Positions 31,649 to 37,390 of a stretch of 37,390 bases of DNA are shown piece by piece; position 1 is the first letter of the stretch; each line of letters starts with the position of its first letter. This DNA is from Perkinsus chesapeaki. Its lineage: Eukaryota; Perkinsozoa; Perkinsida; Perkinsidae. The notes under the pieces were generated by a model. It searched no databases, was not told the DNA's origin, and was given only the letters and a program-made list of their open reading frames with translations. The DNA is taken from assembly GCA_013115145.1 (NCBI GenBank), contig JAAPAO010000345.1, positions 1-37,390 on the forward strand, written 5' to 3'. A program made the position numbers and the translations under genes.

Positions 31649-32519
31649 ATGCACGTACGGGGCTTGGGCAGGTACCCCCTCGCGGAGACGGGTGAAGTGT
31701 TTATATTGCGAAGAGATAATATCGTGTTCTCGGCGAAAGGGCCCTCGTTTGGGTCTTTGAGGGCTACTGGTGATGCATTTCTAACAAACAAGAGGCTAGT
31801 AGGAGGTAGCTGTTTGGTTCAAGTTTACATCGTACCTTTAGGTTTTTGTAATCCGCAAAGATGGTAGTGGTAGTCGTGCTGACTTCTACTCAGCGGCGGT
31901 TCCCTTGTCGGCATGGAACAGCCCCAAGTTCGAACAGCCGGTTTTCGGGGCGAACTTCATAGAAGGTAGGACGGATGTCCTCTAGTATATCCCCCCTAGT
32001 TCATTAAATTGAGGCAGCTGTGGCTACTCTGCTGGTGCCGCCGCCGCCGAGACTGTTGAAATTCGTACCACTAATTTGCTTTGTACTTATTGACGGTTGA
32101 CTCACTTACGGGAATGATGCGCTGGTGTCATTGAGCCTCCTTGCCGCGTATTCAGGCGTGGCCCCCGATCCAATACCAGGTGCCGGCGATTGCCGCTTCT
32201 CTTACACATTTAACAGTGGTGGTTGTGGTAAGGCTCTTTCTGGAGGTATCTGTGATGCCTGTTAATTATCAGGCACGTTCCTACCGCTGTTCTTTCGGCT
32301 CCATGCAGCAGCCGGCTCGGGTCATAGCGGCGGACCGGGTGACCGCGTTCGCTCGACTAATGCGAGCTTCGTCAGAGCAGTGCTGGCAGGTAGGGATTCG
32401 CCAGGACGGTTTGAGAATAGTGTCCTTCAGGTGACCTCAGTCGAGTGGGCTTCCAAGATCCGAGCGACCCTTCTGTTATTTATGTAGCGCAGCCCCCACA
32501 GCCACGAGGTTTAGAATGA
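31649..32519 (+). CDS. WBP2-like protein with GRAM domain, 5 exons
   Basis: Resembles WW-domain-binding protein 2, a GRAM/PH-like adaptor. Exons: 31649-31798, 31842-31965, 32156-32227, 32309-32389, 32431-32519; 171 aa, phases coherent. The GRAM core reads GEVFILRRDNIVFSAKG, ATGDAFLTNKRLVFVIRK, then the highly typical PKFEQPVFGANFIEG, followed by CRFSYTFNSGG in the position of the last GRAM strand. The C-terminus is short and Pro/Gln-containing (VIYVAQPPQPRGLE). The PPxY motifs by which animal WBP2 binds WW domains are absent. Start is uncertain: 31649 is the first ATG in frame, but an acceptor-like CAG at about 31620 could join an upstream exon. Intron 2 is 190 nt, the others 42-81 nt. Confidence 0.8.
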
Positions 32520-32865
32520 TACCGTTGTTGAGCTTTGCTTCCTTCTAAGGATGTCACACTTGCCTTATGTCATATGATTCGCCTTACCATATGCTTTGTT
32601 GTGAGTTGCGTTGCTGTAAACTTCGGTTACCCAGTCAGGGCCAGTTATCTGGCCATGCTACCTTGTCGGTTGCATTGCAAAACTTAGAGCATATTAAATC
32701 TCTGATGCGCTCATTTCATTGTACTACTCTCATGAGTGTCTACCTCCGTCTGTTTTACCGTGCTGGATATACAACTAGGTCCCGAATTCCCTTCCGTATA
32801 CTCTGTCCCAGCGGGCCGGTCAAGTAGAGCTTGAGGAGGACTTATTCAGTCATCCTTTCCAATTC
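32520..32865. other. Intergenic, upstream of superoxide dismutase
   Basis: About 345 bp with no gene. It must hold the 3' end of the WBP2-like gene and the dismutase promoter. A pyrimidine-rich tract followed by CAG lies at about 32841-32852, shortly before the dismutase ATG, where a trans-splice acceptor could sit. Confidence 0.35.
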
Positions 32866-34097
32866 ATGGTCCCTCCTCTCACCAGTCGTCGCGTTCGTTT
32901 TGCAGATAACATCGCCACCAAACGGCATCACCGTGTCCCCTCGGCCCTGCTCCTGGCTCTGTGCATCATCGCTGGTTACACGGTTAGCACAGCCCTCTTC
33001 GTGGGAGCGCGGGACCGCTTGAGACTGTCGGGAGTGCCCAATGCGGCATTTCCCTCTAAGGGCTTGCGAGCTCGGAACTTCGCCATGTCGGCTACTAGCA
33101 AGTCTGGCTCCTCACCTTCGCTCAGAGTAATTTGCAGATGAATGGACAATCTATCAAGGGAGATGCTCTAGGTTCCTCTGCCGTACGCGATGAGCGAGCT
33201 TCAACCTGTGATATCAGCTGCTACAGTGGACTTCCACTACAACAAGCACCATCAGGGATATGTAACCAAGTTGCTGGATGCCACAGGATTCCCCGGTGAG
33301 CATTTGCCGGCTTCACCGGCAGCAACGTCGCACTCCTCAGAGTCAAAAATTGACTTGGAGTCGCTAGTCTCCGTGGGGCCCAGCAAAGTAGGAGAGGCCG
33401 TGTTCAACTCAGCCGGTCAGATATACAATCACAACATGTAAGGAGCGGTTATAAAGAACAAGCATGCAGCTGCCTCAGGTACTGGCTTTCGATGGCCCCG
33501 GCGGCGGCGGTCAATGTTCCCGTACCCTCGCGGTTAGGGGAGCTCATTCGTTCTCGTTGGGGAAGTATGGCTAGTATGAAGAATGAGTTTATAAGGCAAG
33601 GGACGGCACTGTTCGGCAGCGGTTGGATATGGTAGGTGGTGTTCGCCGGTGAGTCGTAGTGTAACACTAGAGGTTCCCATTCAACCATTATTAGCGACCT
33701 GTATCAGCTCGTTTAGCTTTCCGTTATATTCCCACGTAAGCAACAACTGTTCCCGTCCATATGGGCCGAATGAATCCCTTGGCTGCCAGAAGGCAGTTTT
33801 TTGGATGCGCTCCGCTCAGGTTAGTGTGGGATGAGGGAACCAAACAGCTCGAGTTCGTGGCCACCAAAGATGCTCACAGCCCTCTCAGCAACTCTGATAG
33901 TCAGATTCCGCTTCTCACTTGCGGTAACGCTTCGGCGGCGGTTTTTGTGGCGCGCGGTAATGGCTGATTGTTCAGATGTTTGGGAGCATGCCTACTACCT
34001 CGACTACCAACACGATAGAGCTTCCTATTTAAATAAGTGGTGGAGTATTATTGACTGGAAGTTTGCAGAGTCTAATCTCCCCAACGACTTAGCGTAA
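32866..34097 (+). CDS. Iron superoxide dismutase with N-terminal targeting extension, 6 exons
   Basis: Converts superoxide to hydrogen peroxide and oxygen. Exons: 32866-33126, 33172-33295, 33341-33437, 33479-33631, 33820-33923, 33976-34097; 286 aa, phases coherent. The metal ligands are all present: H109 ([13 protein letters not shown]), H159 ([10 protein letters not shown]), D247 and H251 (DVWEHAYY). Gln155 four residues before H159 and [10 protein letters not shown] mark the iron rather than manganese type. The catalytic domain starts near [10 protein letters not shown] (residue 88). The first 87 residues are extra: a basic stretch, a hydrophobic segment ([20 protein letters not shown], about 27-46) and a Ser/Arg/Ala-rich region. 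Such a layout suits a signal anchor or a bipartite organelle-targeting leader. The exon 1 border falls exactly at the domain start. Intron 4 is 188 nt. Confidence 0.93.
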
Positions 34098-34172
34098 TGT
34101 TTCTCTATATCATCGGTGTAGAGTTGCTAATTTCCGGGAAGTCACCAACTGTCAGTTGCTGTAGAGGGATGC

Positions 34173-37158
34173 ATGGCGGCGTCCTCCTCTACTCCTCGTG
34201 AAGGAGGGTACAGCAGACGGCGGCACCGATCGCTAGACCCATTGGAAGGCATCGACCATGGCAGAACCATGACAGTATGCTGGCCTACTCCTTAGTCTTG
34301 GTTTCTTAGGGTTCCCCACAGCAGGAGTCGTTTGGTTAACTGACCCAGCAGTGTTCGGTTACCTCATCACCGGTTTAGTCTTGATTGTTCACACCAAATC
34401 ACTCATTCGGTTTCGGCAAAGGCAAAAGGCTTCCGGGGAAATGTGGCGTTACTCGCCGAAGGGTATTCGAGTCTGTGTCGGTGTGGAGGCTTCTAGAATC
34501 GGCATCGGGGACATGATATCATTAGACTACTTGGCAGTGCTAAGTTAGCAAATAGTGACAACTTGGCGGCTGCCTCTACCAGTACTGTGTTATCTAATTC
34601 ATGCCTCACGGGCCTGTTAGCTCTTCCGGTGGCTTTCAGAACGCTGCATTCGCCTGAAGCATTCGTTTCAGGATCGCTCCGCTTACATAACCCGTTTGGA
34701 AGATCAACTGGAGCGTGTCACCTCGAGTTGCCTGGCAGTACAGGTAACACCTCTGGCAACCACTCCATCAGGATTGCCTCCATTCCAGGCATTCAGCGAA
34801 CGGATAAGTAAAGTTGGTAACCACTGCGATGAGCTGGAGGCGAGAGTGAGCAACTTGGCGAGGTGAGCTATAGGAATCAACGCAACTGCGCTCGGGCTGA
34901 TAGAGAGATTAAATGACTCTGAAAATGCATCGCTGGCATCGGATAAGGCGACTCCATAAGGAACGCTGGTCTTGAATGGTGGATTACAGGCGAACGGTGA
35001 ATCACGGAATTCATCACAATATTGCTCTCCGTTAAATACAACATAGACTTGTGCTACGTTGTTTAAGTGTACAAACCTTCACACTGCTTCGTATGGACAA
35101 GTGTCGGCAATAAAAGAGCACCGGTTTTTGTTGGACCGATAGAGTAGCAAGTAAGTAGTCCGCATGCGCACAGCAGAGTGCGCTTTTCATCGCTGATGGA
35201 CCAAACTGAATAATCGTCTGCGATGATTACATTCAGATCCATCTCACTGAATTTCTCGAGTGCTTACGAACCATTCAGCTGTAAAACGCTCTGCTGGGCG
35301 TAGTCAAATGTAGCCAAATCCCACCTCCTACGGGTAATCCTTCTCAGACAACTTCGAGAACTACAGGCCAGCCAAATGGATCGGGGGACCCCAGAGGAGC
35401 AGTCGAGTAGTGTAGCGTACTGGCAACAGTCCATGGAGCGTCGGATAACGAAGTGAGGAACTCACGTTTCCGCTTGGGACATCTTGCCAGGTTGGAGGCA
35501 GAGCTGCGGAGGCCGTCGCCTCGGAGGGATGATAGGATAGTAGCGGCTTCCAGTTGAGAGGGAAAGGAGTTATTCCGCATGGTTCTAGGCAAGAGCTGGC
35601 TCCATGGCTGAAGAGTCGGTCCCGAGCCGGTCATCATTGGTCGAAGATCTTACGGATCAAATCCGAGTGAGGGTTGCTAGACTGCTAGTGGGTTCTGATT
35701 CAATTTCCAGGTTTTCGAGGCCGAGGTGATGAGCCGGCTGGACACTGTAGAGGACATGTCCCAGCGGCTTGCTGAAGAAGCCATGAGTCAGGTGGAGGAA
35801 GTCAAGAACAGCGTCGATGCACTCAGAAGTGCGAGCCGTGCACTCGAGCCGAATCCCGCTCATCCAGCTTTACCAGGCACTGTTCGGACAACAGAGGCGC
35901 TGACAACCCAGAGGATTAACGAAGGGCTCCAGAGAGTGAGCCGAGTTCTCAAGAGAGTGGTGCAGGTGAGCTCAGCTCATTATGCCACTCTAGCCAGGGT
36001 CGTTTGATAGGCTCAGAAGGTGACACAGCAGAGACTGGCCAGGGAGGCAGTGCCACCAGCAAGAGATTATCCGGAAGATAGAGAACAGGCGCCTGAGAAC
36101 GACCTCAATGGAACGTCGGATTTGCATGAAGTTGAGGAAGACGCTGGTGCGGAGTAGCTGCGCTCGGTCGCCTTATTGGATGGCTATGTGTTCATCAGAT
36201 GGGCTGGCGGAGACAATGCCAGCAGGGCCCTGGCTGCCTGAAGGGAGCGAAGGATTTCCAGCGAAAGACCATCCGCGGTCACGATCGGTGAGAAGTTTGG
36301 GCAAGTCGTGGCGCTAGTTTATTGGCAGGTGTCCCCCATCCCCGTTAGAGACCGAGCCGGCAGCGATAGGCCTACAGCAACCCACGTGATAAACCTTCGT
36401 GGTGAGATGACCCTGACTAAGACATCAGCTGGCAGGGCTTCGTTACCAGGGATGGAACCTTTGACATCGGATACAGACGAGCCCTCAGGTGAGCAGAGGA
36501 GCTTAGCGTGAGATTAGTAACGGTGGCAGTAAAACTATTCAGTTGTAAAAATAATGGGAAATTATTTGAATCGAAGGAAAACCGGTAGGAAATATTAAGG
36601 AAGGTGTTATTGGAAAATGGCGTTGTCACGGTTGTACATCTTTCAGATCTCACGGGCACACTGAGCGTCTTTTTTCAGAGATCCATACAACCCCGCGTGT
36701 GCTTCGCCCATCCCCTAAGGGTCAACGAGCCTACAGCGCACCGCCGAGGAACAACAGGAAGACGCCTGCACCAGCTGGTCAGAGACCTCGCCATATTTGG
36801 TCTGCCTGACCGCCGTTTCAGGCACCGGAACTGGAGGACTGCTCAATACCAGAGCTGCTCGGGAAAAGAGACAGGCGGAGATTGCTAGTCTGGTGAAAGA
36901 GGTATGCGCTTCCGATGACCGCTATTGCTGCTGTTATCTCGACCGTGAGCTCCCATGTGAGTGTCTTAGTTACAATTGCTCGAACGAGAGGAGAAAGAGT
37001 TTCATAGACAGTCGAGACTGAGAGCTCAGCGGCTACAACGAGGCCAGCAGGGTGCCTTCAAGTCGAAGGGTGAACAGCAGTATGAATATGTCTGGAGCTT
37101 ATGGTCTGTTCAGGAGGCACGGCGGTTGGCACTCATGACGTGTCCGCATCTGGCCTGA
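34173..37158 (+). CDS. Coiled-coil protein of unknown function, 14 exons
   Basis: No family recognised. Exons: 34173-34274, 34310-34334, 34640-34743, 34789-34862, 35348-35452, 35491-35539, 35589-35666, 35711-35965, 36017-36146, 36199-36287, 36329-36488, 36679-36777, 36822-36901, 36970-37158; 512 aa, all phases coherent. The N-terminus is Ser/Arg-rich (MAASSSTPREGGYSRRRHRS). Coiled-coil segments follow (RSAYITRLEDQLERV, ARQLRELQASQMD, EVEEVKNSVDALRSA-type heptads, RINEGLQRVSRVLKRVV). The middle is disordered (Pro/Ser/Asp-rich), and the C-terminus has a second charged coil (REKRQAEIASLVKELQLLER). This resembles cytoskeletal or centrosomal scaffold proteins, but that is only an impression. Exon 2 (25 nt), the introns at 34335-34639 and 34863-35347, and the final stop (37158; a splice at 37064 would move it) are the weakest parts. 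Confidence 0.65.
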
Positions 37159-37390
37159 CTTGCACGCCACGTGCACGACAGCTAACGCGAAGCTAACGAC
37201 ATTGAATAATTAAACTGTTATTTCTACAAGTCAGTATACTTGTTTATTACCCGCCTTGCGTTCTCCAGTTTATGTGCGACAAAGTGTCCTTGTCGGATAT
37301 CTTGTATGGAACTGTTCCAGGGATTTTGCCAGGGATTTTGGCCGGCGCGCCTCAGGTAGCGCTCGCAAATGGTCACGCGCCTTTAAAATC
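37159..37390. other. 3' flank, no gene supported
   Basis: Likely 3' UTR and intergenic DNA. It contains a short direct repeat (CCAGGGATTTTGCCAGGGATTTTGG, 37317-37341) and the NotI-like GC patch GGCGCGCC near 37344. No coding signal is seen. Confidence 0.35.

Noticed and set aside
36155-36157. TAG as the end of the coiled-coil gene
   Set aside because: A donor at 36147 and acceptor at 36198 remove it and the frame then stays open through four more in-phase exons.

Overview
The window is eukaryotic nuclear DNA from a protist. Its genes are split by many very short GT-AG introns, mostly 37-60 nt with a few of 80-485 nt. TAA, TAG and TGA all act as stops, so the code is standard. Short introns, dense genes on both strands, an iron superoxide dismutase with a long hydrophobic N-terminal extension, and a Ty3/gypsy element fit an alveolate of the Perkinsus type. 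That assignment is inference; no rRNA or other marker is present to prove it.

Layout. (1) 0.5-2.0 kb: casein kinase 1, 9 exons, plus strand. (2) 3.6-4.3 kb: a foldback-like repeat built of 20-bp units. (3) 4.6-6.6 kb: a BRAP2-like zinc-finger protein, plus strand, with a decayed copy of one of its exons at 7.2 kb. (4) 8.0-10.0 kb: a secreted S28 serine carboxypeptidase, 11 exons, minus strand. (5) 12.6-13.9 kb: two small RNA-binding genes on the minus strand, an RRM protein and the spliceosomal core protein SmG. (6) 14.5-20.2 kb: three tandem SLC35-like transporter paralogues, plus strand; copy 1 has 5 exons and copies 2 and 3 have 10 each. (7) 21.5-22.3 kb: a possible coding exon on the plus strand and a small putative secreted protein on the minus strand, meeting tail to tail. 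(8) 22.6-28.8 kb: a young, apparently intact Ty3/gypsy retrotransposon whose single 1861-aa ORF starts inside the 5' LTR. (9) 29.3-30.8 kb: an intact Tc1-type DNA transposon with perfect 191-bp inverted repeats. (10) 31.6-32.5 kb: a WBP2/GRAM-like gene, plus strand. (11) 32.9-34.1 kb: iron superoxide dismutase, plus strand. (12) 34.2-37.2 kb: a 14-exon coiled-coil protein of unknown function, plus strand.

Most genes here are invisible as single ORFs. I built them by joining exons at GT-AG sites and checking that reading phase carried through each junction and that family motifs reappeared. The gene set is mixed housekeeping (signalling kinase, splicing proteins, transporters, protease, antioxidant enzyme) and shows no operon-like logic apart from the transporter array and the RRM/SmG pair. 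The two mobile elements are both fresh insertions and sit close together in the 22.6-30.8 kb interval. The most unusual observations are the exact five-intron difference between the tandem transporters and the retrotransposon whose coding region runs through its own LTR and primer-binding site.
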